Part shown: positions 1 through 7,483 of the stretch, piece by piece
How positions within the stretch are numbered: position 1 is the stretch's first letter
Layout of the letters: every line of letters begins with the position of its first letter
NCBI GenBank assembly: GCA_033763555.1
Contig: JANRKK010000038.1
Span: 1-27,515 of the forward strand
Length of the DNA: 27,515 bases
Source of the DNA: JALYJG01 sp033763555
Lineage (GTDB): Bacteria; Pseudomonadota; Alphaproteobacteria; UBA9219
Direction: 5' to 3'
Made by a program: the position numbers and the translations under genes
Notes under the pieces: model-generated
Seen by the model: the letters and a program-made list of their open reading frames with translations, nothing else
Told to the model about the DNA's origin: nothing
The model's database searches: none

Positions 1-1
1 G

Positions 2-814
2 ATGGCGCAACGCTCGGAAGAGGAAAATCCGATGGCGGTGCAGCTGGCGGGGTGTGAGCCTGAAGTCATGGGCGAGGCCGCGAAGCTGAACGAAGATCGC
101 GGTGTTCATATTATCGATATCAATTTCGGCTGCCCGGTGAAGAAGGTTGTCAACGGCCATGCGGGCTCCTCGCTGATGCGTGATGAGGTTCACGCCGCGA
201 AAATTCTTGAAGCTACCGTCAAGGCTGTAAAAATTCCCGTGACGCTGAAGATGCGCATGGGCTGGAACCATGAAAGCCTCAACGCGCCGCGCCTTGCGAA
301 GATTGCCGAGGAGTGCGGCATCAAGATGGTGACCATCCATGGCCGTACGCGCTGCCAGTTTTACGAAGGGCAGGCGGATTGGGCCTTCATCCGCACGGTG
401 AAGAATGCCGTGAACCTTCCTGTCATCGCCAATGGCGATATCAATGATTTTCCCGATGTGCTGCGCGCGCTGGAGCTTTCCGGCGCGGATGGTGTGATGA
501 TCGGCCGCGGCGCCTATGGCAAGCCCTGGTTTATCCAGCAGGTCATCGACTATCTGCGCACAGGTGTTATACCGCCCGCGCCGTCATTGCGGCATCAGCT
601 GGATGTGATCATCGAGCACCTGGAATCCATGATCGAGCATTATGGCGTCACCGCCGGGCTGCGCATCGCCCGCAAACATATTGGCTGGTACAGCAAGGGC
701 CTGCCATCTTCCTCGGAATTCCGCGCTGCCGTGAATAGCGTCGACAATATCAACGCCGTCCGCACCCTGATCGACGGTTTTTTCCAGCCGTTGCTGGAAA
801 AGGGGACTGCGTGA
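2..814 (+). CDS. dusB: tRNA-dihydrouridine synthase DusB/NifR3 family (5' end outside window)
   Basis: FMN-dependent reduction of uridine to dihydrouridine in the tRNA D-loop, in the cytoplasm. The visible 270 residues hold the Dus signature NFGCPVKKV with the catalytic Cys at visible residue 44, the phosphate-binding stretch VTLKMRMGW, the barrel strand VTIHGRTR, IANGDI, and GADGVMIGRGAYGKPWF near the C-terminus. The family runs about 320–340 residues and opens with a LAPMAGVTD-like segment, which is missing here, so the true start lies left of base 1; the ATG at base 2 is only the first in-frame Met inside the window. The stop overlaps the start region of the next gene (GTGATG), so the genes are probably co-transcribed. 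In many Alphaproteobacteria this gene (nifR3) leads the ntr cluster, as here. Confidence 0.95.
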   Translation: MAQRSEEENPMAVQLAGCEPEVMGEAAKLNEDRGVHIIDINFGCPVKKVVNGHAGSSLMRDEVHAAKILEATVKAVKIPVTLKMRMGWNHESLNAPRLAKIAEECGIKMVTIHGRTRCQFYEGQADWAFIRTVKNAVNLPVIANGDINDFPDVLRALELSGADGVMIGRGAYGKPWFIQQVIDYLRTGVIPPAPSLRHQLDVIIEHLESMIEHYGVTAGLRIARKHIGWYSKGLPSSSEFRAAVNSVDNINAVRTLIDGFFQPLLEKGTA

Positions 815-1092
815 TGCCTTGGTATAAATGTTTCGTGCACGGCAAGGATTTCCCCGGGATTCTTCTCGACCAGCCGAAGCCCTTTGGTTTCTATACAACG
901 CGTTTTGTTAAGGCCGATACAGCGGAAGAAGCTGAAACCCTTGTTCTTGAATCCTTAAAAAAGGAAAAGGTTTTGAAGTTGCCTGCTGGCTATAAGTCAA
1001 AAAGCAAGGCTCAGGTTTTTTTTGAAGAAATTGAAGAAGTGCCCGCTTCGGATGTGCCTGCCACAAAAGGCAGCGGTTTTACTTGGTATTAA
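814..1092 (+). CDS. small conserved-looking protein of unknown function
   Basis: A 92-residue soluble protein beginning MPWYKCFVHGKDFPG and ending GSGFTWY. It has no membrane segment, signal peptide or known catalytic motif. It looks like a small alpha/beta protein with a charged middle (TAEEAETLVLESLKKEK). I chose ATG at 814, which overlaps the dusB stop by one base; a GTG at 811 in the same frame is an alternative that would add one residue. It is tightly packed between dusB and the Fis-like gene, so it is probably in the same operon. I do not recognise the family with certainty. The aromatic-rich N-terminus and the GFTWY tail look like conserved signatures and not random sequence. Confidence 0.8.
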   Translation: MPWYKCFVHGKDFPGILLDQPKPFGFYTTRFVKADTAEEAETLVLESLKKEKVLKLPAGYKSKSKAQVFFEEIEEVPASDVPATKGSGFTWY

Positions 1093-1101
1093 AAGGGTAG
1101 C

Positions 1102-1377
1102 ATGTCTTCTCCTCCCGATCTTTCGCATGTTCTTGAACAGCATCTGCGCGATTATTTCGCCTCGCAAGGGCAGGATATGCCGTCGTCCGGCCTCTATGAA
1201 CGCGTCATTCAGGAAATCGAACGGCCCTTGCTGTCCATTACGCTGGATGAATGCCGTGGTAATCAATTGCGTGCCGCTGCTGTGCTTGGCCTTAATCGCA
1301 ACACGCTGCGCAAGAAAATCCGTGAGCTTGGCCTGAAAGCCGGGCGGAAAAAGCCGAAAGGGGTGCGCCATGCGTAA
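1102..1377 (+). CDS. Fis-type helix-turn-helix DNA-binding protein (stand-alone NtrC C-terminal-like domain)
   Basis: A 91-residue protein. Residues about 30–84 match the C-terminal DNA-binding domain of NtrC and the nucleoid protein Fis: LYERVIQEIERPLL, then a helix-turn-helix RGNQLRAAAVLGLNRNTLRKKI. No receiver or AAA+ domain precedes it. A ribosome-binding site AAAGGG lies four bases before the ATG. Its 3' end overlaps the ntrY start by 8 bases. In many Alphaproteobacteria the stretch between dusB and ntrY holds ntrB and ntrC; here only this domain-sized protein is present. In gammaproteobacteria dusB is directly followed by fis. I infer a transcription or nucleoid regulator; its targets are unknown. 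Confidence 0.88.
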   Translation: MSSPPDLSHVLEQHLRDYFASQGQDMPSSGLYERVIQEIERPLLSITLDECRGNQLRAAAVLGLNRNTLRKKIRELGLKAGRKKPKGVRHA

Positions 1378-3643
1378 CCTCCAGCTCGGCCGCCGCCTTT
1401 CCATCTGGTCCACACGCGTACGCCTGCGGCACAAGCTGGTCATTGGGCTGGTGCTAGCCTCGGTGGCTTCGGCGCTGGCGACTTATGCGGCACTGACGCG
1501 TACGCCTTTCTTCGGCAACGATCCAACAACGATCATGATCCTGTCGCTGCTCGATCTCGGTTTTCTGATCGCGCTTGGCACGATCGTGACGCAGCGCATT
1601 CTCTCGATCTGGATGCGCCGCCGCCGCAATCAGGCGGGGTCGCGCCTGCATGTGCGCATGGTCAGCGTGTTCACCTTGCTGGCGGTCGGGCCGGGGATGC
1701 TGGTCGCCATGTTCGCGGCGATCTTCTTCTATTTCGGCGTGGAAGGCTGGTTCTCGACTCATGTGCGCACATCGCTGAATGAATCGCTTGCCGTGGCGCA
1801 GGCTTATCTTGAAGAGCATAAGCAGGTTCTGCGCGCCGACGCGCTGTCGATGGCGAATGATCTCAACCGCCAGGCCGTTTTGCTGTCGCAAGACCCCGTC
1901 CGTTTCGCTCAGTCGGTTTCAGCGCAAGCTTATCTCAGGAATCTCACCGAAGTCATCGTTTTCGATGGCTCCGGCAAAATTCTCGCGCGTTCGGGGCTGA
2001 GCTTCGCATTGTCCTTCGAGCCTATCACGGATGAGATGCGCCAGACCGCGCAGAGGGGTGATGTCGTCCTGGTCGTCAGCGATAATGACGACCGCGTCCG
2101 CGCGCTCGTGCGGCTGGATAATTTTGTCGATACCTATCTGTTTGTCGGCCGCCCGGTGGAGCCCAAGGTTTTGGCGCATATGGCGACAACGCAAAAAGCC
2201 GTTAGCGAATACCATCAGCTGGAAGGCAAGCGTTTCGGCCTTCAGGTTACGATTTCGCTGATTTTCGTGGTTGTCGCCCTCTTGCTGCTGTTGGCGGCCG
2301 TTTGGTTCGGGCTTAACTTCGCCACACGACTGGTGCGCCCGGTCAGTGACTTAATCGGCGCTGCCGACCGCGTCCGTGGAGGCGATTTGACTGCCCGCGT
2401 GCCCGAAGCGGGGAAAGAAGGGGATGACGAGCTTGATCATCTCAGCCGTGCCTTCAACCGTATGGCCAGCCAGCTGGAAAATCAGCGCGGTGACCTGATC
2501 GAAGCCAACCGTCAGCTTGATCTGCGTCGCCGCTTTACCGAAGCGGTGCTGTCCGGCGTTTCGGCGGGTATCATCGGCCTCGACTCCGAATGCCGCATCA
2601 ATCTGATGAATGTTTCGGCGGCCTCTTTCTTTGAAGTCGCCAACACGGATGCGCTGAATGGCCAATTCATCGGTGCACTGGCTCCTGAAATTCAGGCGAT
2701 CCTCGATGTCATGCCGCGTGGCTCGCGCTTCAGCGACGGGCAGGTGGAAATTCGCCGTCCCGGCCAGCCTGCGCGCACGCTTCTGGTGCGCGTCTCATCC
2801 GAATTGGCAGGCGCGGAAATCCGCGGCTATGTCGTGACCTTCGATGACGTTTCCGACCTTCTCTCGGCGCAACGCAAAGCCGCCTGGGCCGACGTCGCGC
2901 GCCGCATCGCGCATGAAATCAAGAATCCGCTGACGCCCATTCAGCTGTCGGCCGAACGCCTGCGTCGCAAATATGCGGGCGAAATCAAAACCGATCCTGA
3001 AGTTTTCCAGACCTGCACAGATACCATCGTACGCCATGTGTATGATATTGGCCGCATGGTCGATGAATTCTCGGCCTTTGCCCGTATGCCTGCCCCGGTC
3101 ATGAAGGAACATGATTTGCGTGATCTATGCCGCCAGACCACCTTCCTGCAAAGCGCGGGGCGTGCCGATATCCGCCATACCCAGGATCTGCCGGAGCAGC
3201 ATTGCTTCGCCGAATGCGATGCGCGCCAGATCGGGCAGGCCCTCACCAATCTTCTTAAAAATGCCGCCGAAGCCGTTGATGCGCGGCCTGCACCACTGAC
3301 AGGCACGCTGCTGCCGGGGGAAATCCGCATACGCCTGATACCGACGGAAAACCGTATAACCCTGTCGGTCGAGGATAACGGCAAGGGCCTTCCGGTCGAG
3401 GAGCGCAACAGCCTGACCGAGCCCTATGTAACGACCCGTACCAAGGGTACGGGCCTGGGGCTTGCCATCGTCAAGAAAATCATGGAAGACCATCATGGCG
3501 AGTTGATTTTGGCCGACAGGCCCGGCGGAGGGGCCATTGTCAGCCTGATCTGGCCGCGCCGCCAGCCGCAGGATGACGCTTTGTCGGCGGAAGACGAATC
3601 TGCTACAGATGAAACGGGTTTGCCCGCCGCACGGCAGGCCTGA
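1370..3643 (+). CDS. ntrY: NtrY-type membrane sensor histidine kinase
   Basis: A 757-residue inner-membrane kinase. Predicted membrane spans lie near residues 22–42, 54–74, 96–122 and 291–313, with a roughly 165-residue extracytoplasmic sensing region between the last two. A HAMP domain (LVRPVSDLIGAADRVRGGDL) follows, then a PAS domain about 385–490, the H-box RRIAHEIKNPLTPIQLSAER with phospho-acceptor His near 515, the N-box NLLKNAAEA near 627–635, and ATP-lid glycine motifs DNGKGLP and TKGTGLGLAI. This order is the NtrY standard. It starts inside the end of the Fis-like gene (8-base overlap) and is followed closely by ntrX, its expected phosphate acceptor. NtrY/NtrX systems are linked to nitrogen metabolism, redox sensing and envelope traits in Alphaproteobacteria; the signal for this one cannot be read from sequence. 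Confidence 0.95.
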   Translation: MRNLQLGRRLSIWSTRVRLRHKLVIGLVLASVASALATYAALTRTPFFGNDPTTIMILSLLDLGFLIALGTIVTQRILSIWMRRRRNQAGSRLHVRMVSVFTLLAVGPGMLVAMFAAIFFYFGVEGWFSTHVRTSLNESLAVAQAYLEEHKQVLRADALSMANDLNRQAVLLSQDPVRFAQSVSAQAYLRNLTEVIVFDGSGKILARSGLSFALSFEPITDEMRQTAQRGDVVLVVSDNDDRVRALVRLDNFVDTYLFVGRPVEPKVLAHMATTQKAVSEYHQLEGKRFGLQVTISLIFVVVALLLLLAAVWFGLNFATRLVRPVSDLIGAADRVRGGDLTARVPEAGKEGDDELDHLSRAFNRMASQLENQRGDLIEANRQLDLRRRFTEAVLSGVSAGIIGLDSECRINLMNVSAASFFEVANTDALNGQFIGALAPEIQAILDVMPRGSRFSDGQVEIRRPGQPARTLLVRVSSELAGAEIRGYVVTFDDVSDLLSAQRKAAWADVARRIAHEIKNPLTPIQLSAERLRRKYAGEIKTDPEVFQTCTDTIVRHVYDIGRMVDEFSAFARMPAPVMKEHDLRDLCRQTTFLQSAGRADIRHTQDLPEQHCFAECDARQIGQALTNLLKNAAEAVDARPAPLTGTLLPGEIRIRLIPTENRITLSVEDNGKGLPVEERNSLTEPYVTTRTKGTGLGLAIVKKIMEDHHGELILADRPGGGAIVSLIWPRRQPQDDALSAEDESATDETGLPAARQA

Positions 3644-3662
3644 TCAAGGATTAAGTATATTC

Positions 3663-5105
3663 ATGGCCATAGCCCCTCGCGATAAAAGTCTGACCAACGA
3701 CATCCTCGTCGTCGATGACGAGGCTGATATCCGTCTCCTCATCAAAGGCATCTTGAATGATGAAGGTCTTTCCGTGCGTGAAGCCGGAAACGCCGACGAA
3801 ACGCTGAAGGCCATCGCCTTCCGCAAGCCCAATCTGGTTATCCTCGACATCTGGCTGACCAACAGCTCGATGGATGGCATGCAAATCCTGCAGCATATCC
3901 GCAAGGAATTTCCCGATATGCCCGTCATCATGATCAGCGGGCACGGCAATATCGAAACCGCCGTCGCCTCCATCAAATTCGGCGCTTACGACTTCATTGA
4001 AAAACCTTTCAAATCCGACCGCCTCATTCTGCAGGTGCAGCATGCGCTGGATGCCGCGCGTCTCAAGCGCGAAAACCGCGAGCTTAAGCTACGCGTCGGG
4101 GCGGATGCCGATCTGATCGGCAAATCCTCGGCTCTCAATCAGGTGCGGCAGATCATCGACCGCGTCGCGCCGACCGGAAGCCGCGTCATGATCACGGGCC
4201 CTGCCGGGGTCGGCAAGGAAATCGCCGCGCGCGTTCTGCATAATCGCTCGCGCCGCGCGGAAGGGGCCTTCGTAGTCATCAACTGTGCGACGATGCAACC
4301 CGATCAGCTGGATCTGGAATTGTTCGGCACCGAAGGTGCCGTAGGTGGCGGCAGCCGTAAGGTCGGTGTGTTTGAGCAGGCGCATGGCGGCACGCTCTAT
4401 CTGGATGAAGTCGGCGATATGCCGCCCGAAACGCAGGGCAAGATCGTCCGCGTTCTGCAGGAACAGGTTTTTACCCGCGTTGGCGGCAACACCCGCGTGG
4501 AAGTGGATGTCCGCGTCATCGCTTCCTCCAGCAATGATCTGCAGGCTGATATGCAGGACGGCAAAATCCGGCAGGACCTCTATTACCGCCTCAGCGTCGT
4601 GCCGATTAAGGTGCCGCCGCTCAGCGAACGGCGTGAGGATATCCCTTTGCTGGCCAATCATTTTCTGGCGCGTGCGGCGGAAGTCTCCGGCATGCCCTTA
4701 CGCACGCTAGGCGAAGATGCCATGGCTGCGCTGCAGGCCTATTCCTGGCCCGGCAATGTCCGCCAGCTGCGCAACGCGATGGAATGGGTTCTGATCATGG
4801 CCTCCGGCGATGCCAACGACCTTATCCGCTCCGATATGCTACCGCCGGAAATCACCTCGGCTGCTCCCAATGTGCTGCGTTGGGAAAGGGGCGGGGAGAT
4901 CATGGGCCTGCCCTTGCGCGATGCGCGTGAAATGTTTGAACGCGAATATCTTCTGGCGCAGGTCACGCGTTTTGGCGGCAATATTTCCCGTACCGCCAAT
5001 TTCATTGGCATGGAACGTTCGGCCTTGCACCGCAAGCTGAAACTGCTCGGCGTGCATGGCAGCAGCAACGAAAACCACGCTGTTGCCGCCGAAAAATTAA
5101 ACTGA
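3663..5105 (+). CDS. ntrX: NtrX-type response regulator (receiver, AAA+, Fis-type HTH)
   Basis: A 480-residue regulator. The receiver domain (about 12–125) has the acidic pair VVDDEAD, phospho-acceptor Asp62 in VILDIW, and the switch lysine in EKPFK. The AAA+ domain (about 140–380) has a Walker A GPAGVGKE, Walker B LYLDEVGDM and an arginine-finger region LYYRLSVVP. A Fis-type helix-turn-helix (GGNISRTANFIGMERSALHRKL) closes the protein. The GAFTGA loop that contacts sigma-54 is missing: the sequence reads LFGTEGAVGGGSRKVG there. This loss is typical of alphaproteobacterial NtrX, which is thought to work without sigma-54. I chose ATG 3663, preceded by AAGGA at 3646–3650, because the receiver domain begins just after it; an open frame back to 3573 lies inside ntrY and adds no domain. 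Confidence 0.94.
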   Translation: MAIAPRDKSLTNDILVVDDEADIRLLIKGILNDEGLSVREAGNADETLKAIAFRKPNLVILDIWLTNSSMDGMQILQHIRKEFPDMPVIMISGHGNIETAVASIKFGAYDFIEKPFKSDRLILQVQHALDAARLKRENRELKLRVGADADLIGKSSALNQVRQIIDRVAPTGSRVMITGPAGVGKEIAARVLHNRSRRAEGAFVVINCATMQPDQLDLELFGTEGAVGGGSRKVGVFEQAHGGTLYLDEVGDMPPETQGKIVRVLQEQVFTRVGGNTRVEVDVRVIASSSNDLQADMQDGKIRQDLYYRLSVVPIKVPPLSERREDIPLLANHFLARAAEVSGMPLRTLGEDAMAALQAYSWPGNVRQLRNAMEWVLIMASGDANDLIRSDMLPPEITSAAPNVLRWERGGEIMGLPLRDAREMFEREYLLAQVTRFGGNISRTANFIGMERSALHRKLKLLGVHGSSNENHAVAAEKLN

Positions 5106-5109
5106 AATT

Positions 5110-6054
5110 TTAGGCTGAAGCGCCGATCCGGTAATCGCCGTAATCCGGCATCGGTACGGATTTTCCGCTCGTGGCACGTGTGCCCGTGAAGAAGTCATTG
5201 GCGGCTTCGCGCTCGAACGGCGCGGATTCCAGAACGCCTTGGCCACCGACGGCAACCAGCTCGATCAGCTTGCCTGCCGGGGTGAAGCATCCGGCAACCA
5301 GCGGCCCGCCGCGTCCGCACCCGCCATCCAGCGTCACGGCGGCTTCGTCCAGTACCGCACCGCTGTTGACGGAATTAAAGCCGCGCACGATGCGGCTGTA
5401 CATATTTTCCGTCCGGCCCGACGCGCGGAAGGGGGCGGATGTCCACCACAGTGCCTCGCCCTGATCTTCCAGGGTACGTGTGGGGTCAAAGCCAGCCGGA
5501 ACGAACAGCAGTTTTTTGGAATCCAGCGAAGGCTGGGCCAGCGCGGCACGGCGCATGCTGCACATCAGGGCTTCATGGCCCGGCGCGCTGCGTTGCAGGG
5601 CACGGATTTGGTTTGTCCAGCGGGTGATGGCCAGACTGCCGGCGCGTGCCATGGATTTTGTGTCATTGACGCTGACGCCGTAGAGACGGAGATAGGCTTC
5701 AACACCCGAGGCCAGCAGCCGATCAAGTGCCTGTAGCGGCGATGGCGCAAATTGCAGGCGTAGAAGCTGTTGCCAGGCTTCTTCGGTCGGCCCACGCAGA
5801 TAGATGATATCCGAAGGTTCAATCCCGGTTTTCGACAGGATGGCGGCACGGAACGCCAGAATTTCATCCATCACAGCGGCGTTGGTCCGGGATTCCACAC
5901 CCAGATAATTGCCGAGATAGAGCAACCGATCGCGCACGGCAAAGCGGGTGGCCAGGTGATCATGAAGGGTCGCCAGCCGATCAACATCGCCATGAATGGC
6001 GGCAATGGCCCAGATACGGCGGGAATTTCCCAAATCAGCGTATTTTTCGTTCAT
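5110..6054 (-). CDS. calcineurin-like phosphoesterase relative lacking metal ligands (probable pseudo-phosphatase)
   Basis: A 314-residue protein with the layout of PPP-type Ser/Thr phosphatases, but the metal-binding positions are changed. By eye the usual DIHG is AIHG (Ala19, His21 kept), GDY is GNY (48–50), GNHE is GPTE (88–91), the VHAG histidine is Pro186 in VPAGFDP, and the HGHT block is RGFN (224–227). Framework pieces survive: RDRLLYLGNYLG, a TLEDQGEALWW block and the late GGPLVAG strand. The frame is long and intact, so it is a maintained protein and not a decaying gene. I infer a non-catalytic binding or regulatory protein, or an enzyme with altered chemistry. It converges on ntrX with a four-base gap. 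A wider pseudo-phosphatase family in related bacteria is possible. Confidence 0.75.
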   Translation of the reverse strand: MNEKYADLGNSRRIWAIAAIHGDVDRLATLHDHLATRFAVRDRLLYLGNYLGVESRTNAAVMDEILAFRAAILSKTGIEPSDIIYLRGPTEEAWQQLLRLQFAPSPLQALDRLLASGVEAYLRLYGVSVNDTKSMARAGSLAITRWTNQIRALQRSAPGHEALMCSMRRAALAQPSLDSKKLLFVPAGFDPTRTLEDQGEALWWTSAPFRASGRTENMYSRIVRGFNSVNSGAVLDEAAVTLDGGCGRGGPLVAGCFTPAGKLIELVAVGGQGVLESAPFEREAANDFFTGTRATSGKSVPMPDYGDYRIGASA

Positions 6055-6365
6055 GTCACGCGCGGAGTGCGAATCGAGAATATTGATATGACGAAATGAT
6101 CATGCGACTCAGCCGATGGCAAGACGTGGCCGTAAAATTTTTTCCATTTTTCCACAATGCGGTCTGTTGACGCCAATGGCTTTCCTATGCTTGCCGCACG
6201 ATTCTGGGAAAGACGGTTTTAGGAGCGATTGTCATCTGAAGGTTTTACTTTAAGAAGCCGGAATAACGATCAGAGATTCATGCTTGGCGCTTTACATTAA
6301 GCCTCCCTTAACCCTTGCGGGGCGATTGTAAAAACTCTGAAATTCAACGCGAACGGTGGGAGTTC
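6055..6365. other. intergenic region between divergent genes (311 bases)
   Basis: The gap separates the minus-strand phosphatase-like gene from plus-strand chpT. The only structured element I can support is the full CtrA box at 6297–6311. An AT-rich run lies near 6136–6163, and TTGACG at 6167–6172 has no well-spaced -10 partner. I see no tRNA, no open frame with a ribosome-binding site, and no strong hairpin. Confidence 0.6.
6297..6311 (+). promoter_or_regulatory. CtrA box upstream of chpT (TTAA-N7-TTAA)
   Basis: Two TTAA half sites at 6297–6300 and 6308–6311 with exactly seven bases between them; the second continues as TTAACC. This is the complete consensus for the cell-cycle regulator CtrA. 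The site ends 54 bases before the chpT start. If TTAACC serves as a -35, a TAAAAA at 6330–6335 sits 16 bases on and could be the -10. Because ChpT phosphorylates CtrA in the known relay, the site would close a feedback loop. Binding itself is inference. Confidence 0.65.
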
Positions 6366-7022
6366 ATGCAAATCGATATTCGCGTGATGGAGCTTCTGGC
6401 CTCCAAATTCTGCCATGATCTCGTCAGCCCCGTTAGCGCCATCAATAATGGTGTGGAGCTGATCGAAGATATTGGCGGCTCGGTCGTCGAAGAAGCCATG
6501 AAGCTGATAGGCGACAGCGCCGGGCATGCCTCGCGGCGGCTGCGGCTTTTCCGTATGGCCTATGGCCGCGCGGGCAGCGAAGAGAGTCTGGGCGTCCGGG
6601 ATGTGCGCCTGACTGCCGAGCAATATCTGTCTGGCGGCAAGGTGGTTTTGAGTTGGCCCGAGGATCAGCCGTCTGAAAATCTGGTTCGGCAAAAAGGTTT
6701 TCTTAAAGTTGTCCTCAACATGGTTATTCTGGCCGAAGAAACCTTGCCTTATGGCGGGGCCATATCCCTGCGGGCCGTGACGCAGGGCGGGGAAGCCGGA
6801 TGCCGTTTTGAGATTGTCGGCCGCAGCGCTCAGCTTTCGCCGCAGCTGCAGGAAGCGCTGGATGGCAAGGCTGCAGTCGAGGAGCTGACACCCCGTAGTA
6901 TTCAGGCTTATGTCACAGGTAAATTCGCCGCCCATTTCAATTTGAAGCTGGCCTATGACCAGTCTATTCCCGATCGGCTGGATCTCAGCCTGTTCGAGAG
7001 CGCGATTTCCCTGGCGGCCTAG
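6366..7022 (+). CDS. chpT: ChpT-type histidine phosphotransferase of the CckA–ChpT–CtrA relay
   Basis: A 218-residue cytoplasmic protein, close to the roughly 225 residues of Caulobacter ChpT. It has the ChpT dimerisation/phosphotransfer helix LLASKFCHDLVSPVSAINNG with phospho-acceptor His17, and a C-terminal degenerate ATPase-like domain with no kinase glycine motifs. ChpT passes phosphate from the hybrid kinase CckA to CtrA and CpdR. I chose ATG 6366 (17 codons inside a longer open frame) because the helix begins just after it and GGTGGGAG lies directly before it. It is followed at 89 bases by a CheY-like receiver and then cheR, so an operon linking the CtrA relay to chemotaxis is plausible. 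A complete CtrA box lies upstream. Confidence 0.88.
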   Translation: MQIDIRVMELLASKFCHDLVSPVSAINNGVELIEDIGGSVVEEAMKLIGDSAGHASRRLRLFRMAYGRAGSEESLGVRDVRLTAEQYLSGGKVVLSWPEDQPSENLVRQKGFLKVVLNMVILAEETLPYGGAISLRAVTQGGEAGCRFEIVGRSAQLSPQLQEALDGKAAVEELTPRSIQAYVTGKFAAHFNLKLAYDQSIPDRLDLSLFESAISLAA

Positions 7023-7111
7023 CCGTTCTTTGCAATCCGGGCGATTTTCAGGGCTTGAAATAAGCAGGCCCGCCTGATTTTATAGGGAGCCATCCCGCCT
7101 CAGGAAGAATC

Positions 7112-7483
7112 ATGAAAACCTGCCTCATCGTTGATGACAGCCGCGTCATACGCAAAGTGTCGCGCCAGATTCTCGAGGCTACGGGTTTCGCCTGCGAAGA
7201 GGCTGAAAACGGCCTGATCGCGTTGGATTACTGCCGTCAGAAACAACCGGAATTTATTCTGCTGGACTGGAACATGCCCGTCATGGACGGCATGGAGTTT
7301 ATCAAGGCCATGCGGCAGCTGCCTAAAGGGCAAGAGTCCGTCGTCGTATTCTGCAGCACGGAAAACCAGCTTCCCCGTATCCAGATGGCGCTGGATAACG
7401 GTGCAAACGAATACATCATGAAACCCTTCGATGCCGATATTATCCGCGGCAAGCTGCTGCAATTGGGCCTGGTGGACGCATGA
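7112..7483 (+). CDS. single-domain CheY-like response regulator
   Basis: A 123-residue receiver with no output domain. The acidic pair is in IVDDSR (Asp8, Asp9), phospho-acceptor Asp52 is in LLDWNMPVMDG, the switch Thr83 in CSTENQ, and Lys104 in IMKPF. All residues needed for phosphorylation are present. The stop overlaps the cheR start in an ATGA, so the two are translationally coupled. Partners could be a chemotaxis kinase, the flagellar switch, or a component of the CckA/ChpT relay; the sequence does not decide this. A possible ribosome-binding site AGGAAG sits about five bases before the ATG. Confidence 0.9.
   Translation: MKTCLIVDDSRVIRKVSRQILEATGFACEEAENGLIALDYCRQKQPEFILLDWNMPVMDGMEFIKAMRQLPKGQESVVVFCSTENQLPRIQMALDNGANEYIMKPFDADIIRGKLLQLGLVDA

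Noticed and set aside
3573..3662. Longer in-frame start for ntrX inside ntrY
   Set aside because: The extra 30 codons overlap ntrY coding sequence and add nothing matching a receiver domain; ATG 3663 has a nearby AAGGA.
7065..7076. CAGGCCCGCCTG followed by ATTTTA as a terminator after chpT
   Set aside because: The stem is only four to five pairs with a tiny loop and the U run is short; not enough to call.
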